From: a virus
DNA: 43,101 bases
Reading direction: 5' to 3' (one strand)
IMG/VR virus record: IMGVR_UViG_3300047300_000580
Coordinates: 1-43,101 of that record
Shown here: piece by piece, positions 22,888 to 28,589 of the stretch
Position numbering within the stretch: position 1 is the stretch's first letter
How the letters are laid out: the number at the start of each line of letters is the position of its first letter
The notes under the pieces: generated by a model
Seen by the model: only the letters and a program-made list of their open reading frames with translations
Databases searched by the model: none
Told to the model about the DNA's origin: nothing
Translations under genes and position numbers: made by a program

Positions 22888-22917
22888 ATGTTAGCAAACT
22901 TCTTTGGTCTAATGCAA
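22888..22917 (-). promoter_or_regulatory. Candidate promoter of the structured RNA
   Basis: On the minus strand TTGCAT (22917-22912) is followed after 18 bases by TAACAT (22893-22888), preceded by TGC as in extended -10 promoters. Each box matches 4/6 of the consensus. Transcription would start near 22881, just before the terminator hairpin, giving a short RNA of about 100 bases or, on readthrough, the C4-like RNA and the HNH gene. Confidence 0.35.
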
Positions 22918-23262
22918 GCGAAAAGATTTTTTTAGTTCTTGTAGCTTCTTAGCAACATCTAAAGGCATGGGAGCTGCCTTGTGTTCTTCCATCTTTTGCA
23001 AGACTTCGTTAACTTTTGTTTCTGGTTCAGGTATCTCAGCACCATCCCACCGCATTTGATTGATGTAGACAAGGGGTGCAGGGATAAAGTCGCCGTTACC
23101 CTTCTTCCAGTTATCGGTAGTAGCCATGTAGCTAACATGGGCAACAATGTGGTCAACCTGGGAATCAAGTTTCATCTTGTCCCACTTCTGTTGACAAAGG
23201 GTCTTAGATGCTTTGCGGGGTGAGCGGGGCCATGCTGCCCAGAAACGTTCAAAAGGTGTCAT
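22909..23262 (-). CDS. Replication-initiation-type protein (O/DnaT C-terminal-like), 117 aa
   Basis: The segment FERFWAAWPRSPRKASKTLC, then KWDKMKLDSQVDHIVAHV, then GDFIPAPLVYINQMRWDG, is the pattern of the C-terminal domain of many phage replication proteins ('F-W-x-x-Y/W-P-R... P-x-x-x-x-W-L-x-x-x-R-W'). That domain recruits the host helicase or loader. Here it stands alone, without the usual N-terminal winged-helix origin-binding domain. It may work with another protein or directly with host DnaB/DnaC. Its ATG overlaps the previous stop as ATGA. Confidence 0.65.
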   Translation of the reverse strand: MTPFERFWAAWPRSPRKASKTLCQQKWDKMKLDSQVDHIVAHVSYMATTDNWKKGNGDFIPAPLVYINQMRWDGAEIPEPETKVNEVLQKMEEHKAAPMPLDVAKKLQELKKSFRLH

Positions 23263-23396
23263 AGGAGTGCCTCTTCATAGTCTTCTACCAAGTTCTTGTT
23301 CATTTTCTTGTTTAACAACTTCCACTGTTCTTCTGTGAGTCTAGTGAATGGATCTGTGGGGTAGATCCCTTGCTCTATTTCTTCTTGAGTAGTCAA
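23259..23396 (-). CDS. Small protein with TTG start, 45 aa
   Basis: A 45-residue frame that starts with TTG at 23396, 6 bases after GGAG, and ends in a TGA that overlaps the ATG of the replication-type gene (ATGA at 23259-23262). The product (TTQEEIEQGIYPTDPFTRL, then TEEQWKLLNKKMNK) is acidic and helical. It fills a gap exactly between two genes with coupled spacing, which supports it. The function is unknown. Confidence 0.55.
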   Translation of the reverse strand: MTTQEEIEQGIYPTDPFTRLTEEQWKLLNKKMNKNLVEDYEEALL

Positions 23397-23399
23397 CTT

Positions 23400-23957
23400 T
23401 TACTCCTTGATGCCGTGTGCGGCTTCGATGGCTCGGGCGTATTTCAATGTGTCGAAATAGCAATTGGTCACATACTTTTCTGCCATTGTTTCTAGATCCT
23501 CATCCGTCAGTGGCTTGCGCTTAGGCTCCCATCCTAGTGCAGTCGCAATCCGTACAGCCGCAGACTTGTCAATCACAGGCTCCTTCTCATGTTGATGTTT
23601 TGCGGTTTCATCGACACGTTTCTTTGATGTATCGCTAGTGGGTGCAGGCTGGTATATGAGAGGTCTGCAAGCAAGATACTTAGGCAAGTTTTTTGGTTTT
23701 TCGTATGAAAGCCCTTTTCCGTTTGCAAACTTTAATGCAAAGGTTTCCCACGCCACAGGTTCCTGCTGATCCTGACAATCACAATCCTTTGATGGGATTT
23801 TGAGCAACGCACAGTCTGGTGAATGCTCTGGCTGTGCCAAGGCTTCTCGGATGGCGGTGATGGCTTGATCCTGCTGAACATGCCTTGCGCCCCAGTTGAC
23901 GATGTATTTGCTTTCCAACGCCTCCAGCGCCAGCTTCAATGCTTCTCGTTCTGTCAT
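23400..23957 (-). CDS. Conserved phage/prophage hypothetical protein, 185 aa
   Basis: A 185-residue protein with MTEREALKLALEALESKYIV at the start, AITAIREALAQPEHSPDCAL in the first third, QEPVAWETFALKFANG, and a C-terminal RAIEAAHGIKE. This modular wording ('REALKLALEALE... AIREALAQPE... ARAIEAAHGI') is very common in phages and prophages of betaproteobacteria such as comamonads. The function is not known. The C-terminal part (PLTDEDLETMAEKYV) looks helical. It is the main weak hint to the host group. Confidence 0.65.
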   Translation of the reverse strand: MTEREALKLALEALESKYIVNWGARHVQQDQAITAIREALAQPEHSPDCALLKIPSKDCDCQDQQEPVAWETFALKFANGKGLSYEKPKNLPKYLACRPLIYQPAPTSDTSKKRVDETAKHQHEKEPVIDKSAAVRIATALGWEPKRKPLTDEDLETMAEKYVTNCYFDTLKYARAIEAAHGIKE

Positions 23958-23960
23958 CTC

Positions 23961-24227
23961 TTACCTCTTTACGGGTAAACCTGCGTCTTTTCTGAGTTCG
24001 TTCATCAGGTCTTTGTTACGTTTCTTTTCTTCTTTCTCGCGTTGCTTTTCTGCAACAGGGTCATAGTTGGGGTCAAATAGTTCGGGTTTTTTCTCCTTCA
24101 ATTCGTAGAGTCGTAGTCGAGGAATCCGGTTAGTCTTAACCCATTTGGAAACCGCAGCACGGCTCAATCCAAGGATCTGCGCCACCTTGTACAGCGTAAT
24201 TTTTGTTCTCAGAGTCTTTGTATCCAT
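23961..24227 (-). CDS. Cro/YdaS-like helix-turn-helix regulator, 88 aa
   Basis: The N-terminal half is a compact helix-turn-helix: KITLYKVAQILGLSRAAVSK, then WVKTNRIPRLRLYELKEKKPELF. The layout 'V-A-x-x-L-G-x-S-x-x-A-V-S-K-W' is that of Cro/YdaS-type phage repressors. The C-terminal third is charged and helical (KQREKEEKKRNKDLMN). It is the first gene of the leftward block and faces the divergent block at 24372, so it most likely binds the inverted repeats at 24228-24371 and sets the balance between the two blocks. Confidence 0.8.
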   Translation of the reverse strand: MDTKTLRTKITLYKVAQILGLSRAAVSKWVKTNRIPRLRLYELKEKKPELFDPNYDPVAEKQREKEEKKRNKDLMNELRKDAGLPVKR

Positions 24228-24371
24228 CTTTTTATCCTATCATAGTTAAGTTGGGTTAGCTAAATGGTTGAGTAAACCATGTGAGGTTAGTTTACAACAG
24301 TTGACGAGTAAAGGCAAGTCAACTACATTTACATCACTCCAGTAATTCCTGGTCATAAGTAGGAGTATGAA
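24228..24371. promoter_or_regulatory. Divergent control region with two inverted repeats
   Basis: This 144-bp gap lies between the Cro-like gene and the rightward early block. ATGGTT-GAGTA-AACCAT (24264-24280) and AGTTGAC-N12-GTCAACT (24299-24305 with 24318-24324) are inverted repeats suited to operators. The second repeat places TTGAC on both strands, so each arm could be the -35 part of a divergent promoter. The rightward one is the better candidate. Confidence 0.65.
24301..24329 (+). promoter_or_regulatory. Rightward early promoter candidate
   Basis: TTGACG (24301-24306) is followed after exactly 17 bases by TACATT (24324-24329), which are 5/6 and 4/6 matches to sigma70 boxes. The AGTTGAC/GTCAACT inverted repeat overlaps both boxes, so a bound regulator would block it. 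Transcription would start near 24336, leaving a leader of about 36 bases to ATG 24372. Confidence 0.6.
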
Positions 24372-24587
24372 ATGAGGTTTCTTTTGAACTTGTTTAGCGG
24401 GGAGACATATACCCGCATCGGAGACACGATGGTGTCTACACATGGAGACACGTACAACCGTGTTGGCAACGACTGGATCAATCAGGATGGTGACTTGATC
24501 CAGAAAGTAGGCAAGGACTACTTCAATCCCCGTACAGGCGTTTTCTCATCGTTTGGCGATCCTTTTCAGGAGAGCAACCATGACTAA
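24372..24587 (+). CDS. Small hypothetical protein, 71 aa
   Basis: The first gene of the rightward early block, with GGAG 7 bases before ATG 24372. The 71-residue product has a short hydrophobic N-terminus (MRFLLNLFSG). Four short beta repeats then follow the pattern T-x-x-R-[IV]-G-[DN]-x-x-[VI], for example TYTRIGDTMVS and TYNRVGNDWIN. Repeats of this kind often build small beta-sheet proteins. No family is recognised and no function is claimed. Confidence 0.65.
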   Translation: MRFLLNLFSGETYTRIGDTMVSTHGDTYNRVGNDWINQDGDLIQKVGKDYFNPRTGVFSSFGDPFQESNHD

Positions 24588-24816
24588 ACAATCCGAAGCC
24601 TTGTGGCTGGCTACTGTGCTGGAAGCGCAGGACCTGTATTACGACAGACAAGCCGCCGCCGAACTACGCCGCCTGCATGAACTGAATCAGGAATTGTTGG
24701 AGGCGTTGTTACGAATAATGCGCCATGTTCCAACTGATTTTGGAGGCGCAAGTTTTTCTGATGATTGGTGGAAAGCCAAAAGAATCATTGCCAAAGCAAC
24801 AGGAGAACAACAATGA
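24580..24816 (+). CDS. Hypothetical helical protein, 78 aa
   Basis: ATG 24580 is preceded by CAGGAG with 7 bases of spacing; a longer frame from 24553 is rejected because it lies in the previous gene. The 78-residue product is helical (MTKQSEALWLATVLEAQDLY, with AAAELRRLHELNQELLEALL) and resembles small phage proteins with a leucine-rich coiled coil. It overlaps the previous gene by 8 bases and the next as ATGA. The function is unknown. Confidence 0.65.
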   Translation: MTKQSEALWLATVLEAQDLYYDRQAAAELRRLHELNQELLEALLRIMRHVPTDFGGASFSDDWWKAKRIIAKATGEQQ

Positions 24817-24968
24817 ATACTGAAGCCCTTAAAAAGGTCCGTAAGCTCTTCAATGTTGACTACGTACCTGCACATCAGAACCGTCACAATCAACGCGCCT
24901 GGGTACGTTCTGTGCGTTCTCTAGGTGATAAATGGCTATTGTCTAAACAGGTCGAAAGAAAACAATGA
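24813..24968 (+). CDS. Small basic protein, 51 aa
   Basis: ATG 24813 overlaps the previous stop (ATGA) and has AGGAG upstream. The product is 51 residues and basic (MNTEALKKVRKLFNVDYVP, then RHNQRAWVRSVRSLGDKWLL). It may bind nucleic acid because of its charge, but that is inference. It overlaps the next start by 4 bases. It is one of several tightly packed small early genes. Confidence 0.6.
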   Translation: MNTEALKKVRKLFNVDYVPAHQNRHNQRAWVRSVRSLGDKWLLSKQVERKQ

Positions 24969-25162
24969 ACTCGGACTACATCATTAATTCAATCAAACAA
25001 ATCTCTGACATCCACTACCGTGATGGTCAATCAGAAGACAGGCTGGCATACCGAGTAGGTATGTTGGAAACAAAGATACGTGAGATCTGCAATCACTATG
25101 AAGACCGTATCAAGTTCTTGCAAGAAGAAATCTCTTACTTAACAAAGATGGTGGACAAATGA
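24965..25162 (+). CDS. Coiled-coil small protein, 65 aa
   Basis: A 65-residue protein with a helical coiled-coil second half (LETKIREICNHYEDRIKFLQ, then EEISYLTKMVDK). ATG 24965 overlaps the previous stop (ATGA). Such small early coiled-coil proteins may target host regulators, but nothing here shows a partner. It overlaps the next gene by 4 bases. Confidence 0.6.
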   Translation: MNSDYIINSIKQISDIHYRDGQSEDRLAYRVGMLETKIREICNHYEDRIKFLQEEISYLTKMVDK

Positions 25163-25377
25163 AAATGAAAACGTATAGAGAACAACTTCATCAAGAGTTG
25201 TTACAAGACACAAGAGAGTTCTGTTGTTACTGTATGACAGAAAGACACGGACTAGCATGTTGTGGTGAAGTTCACTACGTCACATACAAAGACATGTATG
25301 AAGATGACCAGAAGGAATTCTTGGAAAACGAACTGGAAGAGTGGGAAGATTTCCTAAAGAAAGAAGCACAGAAATGA
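25159..25377 (+). CDS. Cys-rich acidic small protein, 72 aa
   Basis: A 72-residue protein with an unusual cysteine group, EFCCYCMTERHGLACCGEVH, near the middle. The pattern Cys-Cys-x-Cys with His and a later Cys-Cys suggests a compact zinc site. The C-terminal half is very acidic (EDDQKEFLENELEEWEDF). ATG 25159 overlaps the previous stop. No family is recognised; a protein-binding inhibitor of the host is one idea only. Confidence 0.6.
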   Translation: MKMKTYREQLHQELLQDTREFCCYCMTERHGLACCGEVHYVTYKDMYEDDQKEFLENELEEWEDFLKKEAQK

Positions 25378-25871
25378 GGAACTATTACAAACTCCCACCA
25401 GCACTCGGTAAGTTTGCTGTAGAAAAGTACAAGAAAGTCAAAGATGATGCAGTCAAAGCAAAGAAAGAATTGTTGGACCGTGAAGGTGCAATAGCTATCT
25501 TGAGACAAGAAACCAAAAGTCTTGGATTGATTTATGAAAAATGTACAGAACGGTCTGGTTTTACTTTGCCAACAAAACATGAACAGTATTGGCTCATTAG
25601 ACCCAAAAAGAACACATTGAGAGGTAAACGTATCCAAAAAGAGCTAGATGAAGTCTGCGAAAAGATAGACAACTGGGAATGGTGCATAGAACGAGCATTG
25701 AACCTGGAAGAATCTGTTTATAAAGAAAGGCAATTTCACCTGACAATCTGTCGAGGGTTATCGGATGGAAGTGTGTTAGTTAGTCAACCAATAAATGCAC
25801 AACACAAAATCTCTGACGAATACAAGATCAATTTAGAAAAGTTTGAACAAGAAAAGGAAGAAGCACTATGA
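25374..25871 (+). CDS. Hypothetical helical protein, 165 aa
   Basis: The start is taken at ATG 25374, overlapping the previous stop (ATGA); a longer frame from 25341 lies in the previous gene. The 165-residue protein is rich in Lys and Glu with long helices (KFAVEKYKKVKDDAVKAKKE, then RIQKELDEVCEKIDNWEW). It sits just upstream of the ERF gene and overlaps it as ATGA, so it may belong to the recombination unit. No motif is recognised. Confidence 0.65.
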   Translation: MRNYYKLPPALGKFAVEKYKKVKDDAVKAKKELLDREGAIAILRQETKSLGLIYEKCTERSGFTLPTKHEQYWLIRPKKNTLRGKRIQKELDEVCEKIDNWEWCIERALNLEESVYKERQFHLTICRGLSDGSVLVSQPINAQHKISDEYKINLEKFEQEKEEAL

Positions 25872-26491
25872 CAAACGTATACGAAAAACTGAACACAGCG
25901 CGTGAGGCTTTTCATCAGAAAAAACTCAAGAAGTCAGGACTGAACAAGTTTGCTGGTTACCAGTACTTTGAGTTGGCAGACTTCATCATCCCTGCCCTGC
26001 AAATCTTCAAAGAACATCGACTCTGTGCATACATCTCTTTCACCAAAGACTATGCAGACATGAGGATTGTTGACCTTGATAACCCTGAACAAGTTATCAC
26101 CATCACCAGCCCCATGTCAGAAGCGTCCTTAAAGGGTTGTCATCCTGTTCAAAACCTGGGAGCAGTACAGACATACCTTCGCCGTTATCTGTGGGTGGCA
26201 GCGTTGGAGATCGTTGAACACGATGCTTTGGACGCCACCACTGGTAAAAAAGGGGACGCCCCCATCATTACTCCAAAGGGGTCTACAGGTGAAGACCTAC
26301 CTGAAGAGGAAAAAGAGTTCCTTCGCGAGATGGCAGCATCTTGTGAAGAACTGGTCAACAACGGAAATGCCGCTGGAGCCTATCAAATGGTTCTGGAAGC
26401 AGCTCTAGAGTCTGACCAACAGATCTGGCTATGGAGCCAGTTATCAGCGCCTGTACGCAGTGCAATTAAGAAAATCAAAGAAGGAAAGTGA
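25868..26491 (+). CDS. erf: ERF-family single-strand annealing recombinase
   Basis: A 207-residue protein with the ERF hallmark blocks: KLKKSGLNKFAGYQYFELAD at about residues 19-38, ITSPMSEASLKGCHPVQNLG in the centre, and AVQTYLRRYLWVAALEIVEH, followed by a flexible linker and a helical C-terminus. ERF proteins form rings that anneal complementary single strands and support circularisation and recombination of phage DNA. It stands with the SSB-like protein that follows and the RuvC-like resolvase in the other early block. It overlaps both neighbours by 4 bases. Confidence 0.85.
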   Translation: MTNVYEKLNTAREAFHQKKLKKSGLNKFAGYQYFELADFIIPALQIFKEHRLCAYISFTKDYADMRIVDLDNPEQVITITSPMSEASLKGCHPVQNLGAVQTYLRRYLWVAALEIVEHDALDATTGKKGDAPIITPKGSTGEDLPEEEKEFLREMAASCEELVNNGNAAGAYQMVLEAALESDQQIWLWSQLSAPVRSAIKKIKEGK

Positions 26492-26787
26492 AAATGGACG
26501 TTCAAACAGAATGGAAAGACGGTAAGTACCCCTCATTCAACATTGGCATCTCTAGTAAAGCAGGGAATGAGCCTTTCATCATTATTAGGGGTTGCAAGAT
26601 CATCCAGGGTCAAAAAGGTGAGTTCATCTCTTACCCGGCTCGAAAGATGGAAGACGGAAAGTATTTCAACCATGTCTATGGCAGCGATGCTTTCAACAAG
26701 GTTGTTTTAGAGAAAGCCAAAGCCTCTAAGCCTGCTGAGAAGTCTGGTGATGGTGGTTTTGATGACATGGATAACTCGCCGTTTTAA
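26488..26787 (+). CDS. SSB-like / SpoVG-like nucleic-acid-binding protein, 99 aa
   Basis: A 99-residue protein. The segment IIIRGCKIIQGQKGEFISYPA, then KYFNHVYGSDAFNKVVLEKA, is like the SpoVG superfamily of small nucleic-acid-binding proteins found in phages. The C-terminus is flexible and ends GFDDMDNSPF, which closely copies the acidic 'DDDIPF' tip that bacterial SSB uses to recruit repair and replication proteins. It follows the ERF gene by overlap. It probably binds single-stranded DNA and delivers partners, as inference from family and tail. Confidence 0.65.
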   Translation: MKMDVQTEWKDGKYPSFNIGISSKAGNEPFIIIRGCKIIQGQKGEFISYPARKMEDGKYFNHVYGSDAFNKVVLEKAKASKPAEKSGDGGFDDMDNSPF

Positions 26788-26799
26788 TAGGAGAAACGT

Positions 26800-26982
26800 A
26801 TGGAATTCGTAATGACATTTAAGACTGACAAGATGACAGTAACTGTTGAATGCCCAACTATCACTGACTTCAAGCAGATCAACGAAATCTTTGATAACCT
26901 GACATCAAAGGCTATCAATGAAGTGAAGCCCACCGTGAAACGTGGGCGTGGTCGTCCCCGTAAACATCCTAAAGGAGTTTGA
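26800..26982 (+). CDS. Small AT-hook DNA-binding protein, 60 aa
   Basis: A 60-residue protein whose C-terminus KRGRGRPRKHPKGV contains a textbook AT-hook (RGRPRK) for the minor groove of A/T-rich DNA. The N-terminal part (MEFVMTFKTDKMTVTVECPT) is beta-stranded and then helical (DFKQINEIFDNLTSKAINE). It has its own ribosome binding site (TAGGAG) after the SSB-like gene. It is probably a nucleoid- or regulation-type protein of the phage. Confidence 0.7.
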   Translation: MEFVMTFKTDKMTVTVECPTITDFKQINEIFDNLTSKAINEVKPTVKRGRGRPRKHPKGV

Positions 26983-26983
26983 A

Positions 26984-27112
26984 ATGAAAAAGATCATCGT
27001 AGCCTCTCTGTTGGCAACATTCGCATACGCATCTTTTGCTTCGTGCCCTATCGGTACTCGGTATGATTGCGTAAGTACCTTCAATGGTAAACAAAGCTGC
27101 GGTTGCAGGTAA
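26984..27112 (+). CDS. Secreted Cys-rich micropeptide, 42 aa
   Basis: ATG 26984 follows AAAGGAG, one of the best ribosome binding sites in the window, 1 base after the previous stop. The frame reads MKKIIVASLLATFAYASFA, a typical signal peptide with a basic start, a hydrophobic core and an A-S-F-A cleavage region, followed by about 23 residues with four Cys (SCPIGTRYDCVS and SCGCR). The mature part would be held by two disulphide bonds outside the inner membrane. A lipobox is poor (FASC). Its role could be superinfection exclusion or host-envelope interference, which is speculation. Confidence 0.65.
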   Translation: MKKIIVASLLATFAYASFASCPIGTRYDCVSTFNGKQSCGCR

Positions 27113-27206
27113 ATTGAATTGGGGGAAAGCGGATGCTGGAGGTAGGTGCTGTCTAAAGGGCATATCAAGAACAGACGCAGCGAGTACCCCTCAAAAAGGA
27201 ATAGAA

Positions 27207-27500
27207 ATGGATAAGAAAAGTGGACAAGAAAGAGTGTGGAAGAACGCAGGAATGTGGTCTGAAAGGGCGTTAGACTTACTGGCAATCTATGCGTTTAAAT
27301 CAAAAGGCGAGTTCACAATGAATGAGTTCCGTGAATACGCTCTAGGCAGAGGTCTAGAAGAACCCTATCATCCTAACTGTTGGGGCGCTCTTCCAGCAGT
27401 AGCCGCAAAACAGTTAATCATCAAACCCTCTGGCAACATGTTCCCTTCAGAACGTAAAGAAGCCCACCATAGGCTCATCAGGGGTTGGGTACGTGCTTGA
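27207..27500 (+). CDS. Winged-helix-like phage protein, 97 aa
   Basis: The start is taken at ATG 27207 with AAAGGA upstream; the longer frame from 27084 overlaps the secreted peptide. The 97-residue protein has ALDLLAIYAFKSKGEFTMNE, then GLEEPYHPNCWGALPAVAAK and SERKEAHHRLIRGWVRA. The 'HPN-x-W-G-A' block and terminal 'R-x-W' match a small winged-helix-type family frequent in phages near recombination genes. The function is unknown; DNA binding is likely. Confidence 0.65.
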   Translation: MDKKSGQERVWKNAGMWSERALDLLAIYAFKSKGEFTMNEFREYALGRGLEEPYHPNCWGALPAVAAKQLIIKPSGNMFPSERKEAHHRLIRGWVRA

Positions 27501-27591
27501 ACTTGCACTGATGCTATTCATCGTCTTAGTGGGCGGTGTAATAGCATTGGTGATTGGTGTTTTTTTACTTGCTATATGGTGGTCAACATGA
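27493..27591 (+). CDS. Membrane micropeptide with GTG start, 32 aa
   Basis: A GTG at 27493, overlapping the previous stop region, has AGGGG upstream. The peptide ELALMLFIVLVGGVIALVIG then VFLLAIWWST is almost all membrane span. ATG 27511 would give a 26-residue version. Its TGA overlaps the next ATG (ATGA at 27588-27591). It is the third membrane micropeptide in the rightward genes. Confidence 0.5.
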   Translation: MLELALMLFIVLVGGVIALVIGVFLLAIWWST

Positions 27592-27773
27592 ACTTTGAAG
27601 ACTGGTGGAATACTTTAACTATCAAGGAACAGACTTTGATAGGAAAAAACAATGCTAAGTTTGTCTGGGGCGCTGCATGTGAAGAATGCGCTCTATTCTG
27701 TGAAGACGGGGGAAACTATGATGGACGCATAGCTTACTATTCAGCACAGTACATCAGAGAAAGTATGAAATGA
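27588..27773 (+). CDS. Small hypothetical protein, 61 aa
   Basis: The start at ATG 27588 overlaps the stop of the membrane micropeptide (ATGA); an in-frame ATG at 27576 is the alternative. The 61-residue product (MNFEDWWNTLTIKEQTLIG, then CEECALFCEDGGNYDGR) is acidic with three Cys. The pattern of Trp-Trp and 'A-A-x-E' is typical of small early phage proteins of unknown function. It overlaps the next gene by 4 bases. Confidence 0.6.
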   Translation: MNFEDWWNTLTIKEQTLIGKNNAKFVWGAACEECALFCEDGGNYDGRIAYYSAQYIRESMK

Positions 27774-27952
27774 GTACATGGTCATACGTCTTGATAGAAC
27801 GTAATGAAGAGGGCGTCATCATAGGTTCTGTAGATGTCACAGAAGAAGTTATCTCCTTGTACACCAGGATAGACCTACTTGATGGATGTAATGACAGTTG
27901 GAGAAAGGACTTCTTTGCCAGACTCCAACCCATGACTAACTCAAAACACTGA
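27770..27952 (+). CDS. Small hypothetical protein, 60 aa
   Basis: The last gene of the rightward early block: 60 residues, acidic, with a beta-stranded start (MSTWSYVLIERNEEGVIIGS) and a helical end. It overlaps by 17 bases, stop against stop, the convergent endolysin gene. No intrinsic terminator is seen here, so the two transcripts may run into each other. The function is unknown. Confidence 0.6.
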   Translation: MSTWSYVLIERNEEGVIIGSVDVTEEVISLYTRIDLLDGCNDSWRKDFFARLQPMTNSKH

Positions 27953-28589
27953 GAACAGCCTTGTACCGGGCTTCTCGGTCTGCCAAACCAATAGTACCCC
28001 CATTGATTTTTTTGGTCATCCCTACAAAATCATCTCTGTCTGCAAAGTCACCAAGGCGGTTTGAATCCCAAAACCATCCAGCAGACAATGCAGCATACTG
28101 GGGGGTTAACAAGAGTTCAGGTTTCTCTACAAGATCAATTCCTAGAGACTTACCACACCGGGTGTAATTATCTTTGCCAGTTAATTGTTTTAAACCTCTG
28201 CCCTTGTACAACCAAGCCTCACCAGATTCAATCGTGCCGTTTCCCATACGATTGCTGTAAACGACATTACAAATCATTTCAGGCTTACGATGTAGCGCCA
28301 AAGCAAACTTATTAGGCTTATTCTTACCATTTTCTTTGATAGGTTTTTTATCAGGACCCATTTCAGCAAAACGATTAGGCCATACTACCGCCAGCGTTTC
28401 AGCAGAGTAGTTCAGATTCTCTTCTAGCATCGTATAACCAGCAGACTCATGGGCGGTTTGTGCAAGAAAAGCAGCAATCCTTTTAGGTGTGTTGATCTGA
28501 AACCTTGTACAAGTCTCTACAACAGCTTCTAACCATTTACCTGGGTCTTTAACCTTGGCGGCTACAAGAAGAGGGCTATCAGGCGTCAT
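27936..28589 (-). CDS. Endolysin, glycoside hydrolase family 19 type
   Basis: A 217-residue single-domain lysozyme/chitinase-like protein. The catalytic Glu48 lies in FLAQTAHESAGY, followed by the second-site region MLEENLNYSAETL, then YSNRMGNGTIESGEAWLYKG, RGLKQLTGKDNYTRC and GWFWDSNRLGDFAD. These are the core GH19 blocks seen in phage endolysins. It cuts peptidoglycan at lysis. No signal peptide is present, so it needs the holin encoded just upstream (4-base overlap). It is the end of the leftward late block. Confidence 0.9.
   Translation of the reverse strand: MTPDSPLLVAAKVKDPGKWLEAVVETCTRFQINTPKRIAAFLAQTAHESAGYTMLEENLNYSAETLAVVWPNRFAEMGPDKKPIKENGKNKPNKFALALHRKPEMICNVVYSNRMGNGTIESGEAWLYKGRGLKQLTGKDNYTRCGKSLGIDLVEKPELLLTPQYAALSAGWFWDSNRLGDFADRDDFVGMTKKINGGTIGLADREARYKAVLSVLS

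Larger units (their letters stand above)
22542..22889 (-). other. Icd/Ash-like reading frame overlapping the structured RNA
   Basis: A 115-codon frame runs through the whole structured segment. Its second half (RDGGRIPRAGW, GIVQMRKHGSEGHCTERTP) has the wording of phage 'Ash' or 'host cell division inhibitor Icd-like' entries. Because this wording comes from bases forming the three-way junction and neighbouring stems, and because the frame is cut by a strong terminator, the conservation is more likely of RNA than of protein. No ribosome binding site stands before the ATG at 22889. Confidence 0.45.

Noticed and set aside
24239-24244. TATGAT -10 box for the Cro-like gene
   Set aside because: Only 12 bases from the start codon and overlapping its ribosome binding site; a transcript from it would have almost no leader, and no -35 box fits.
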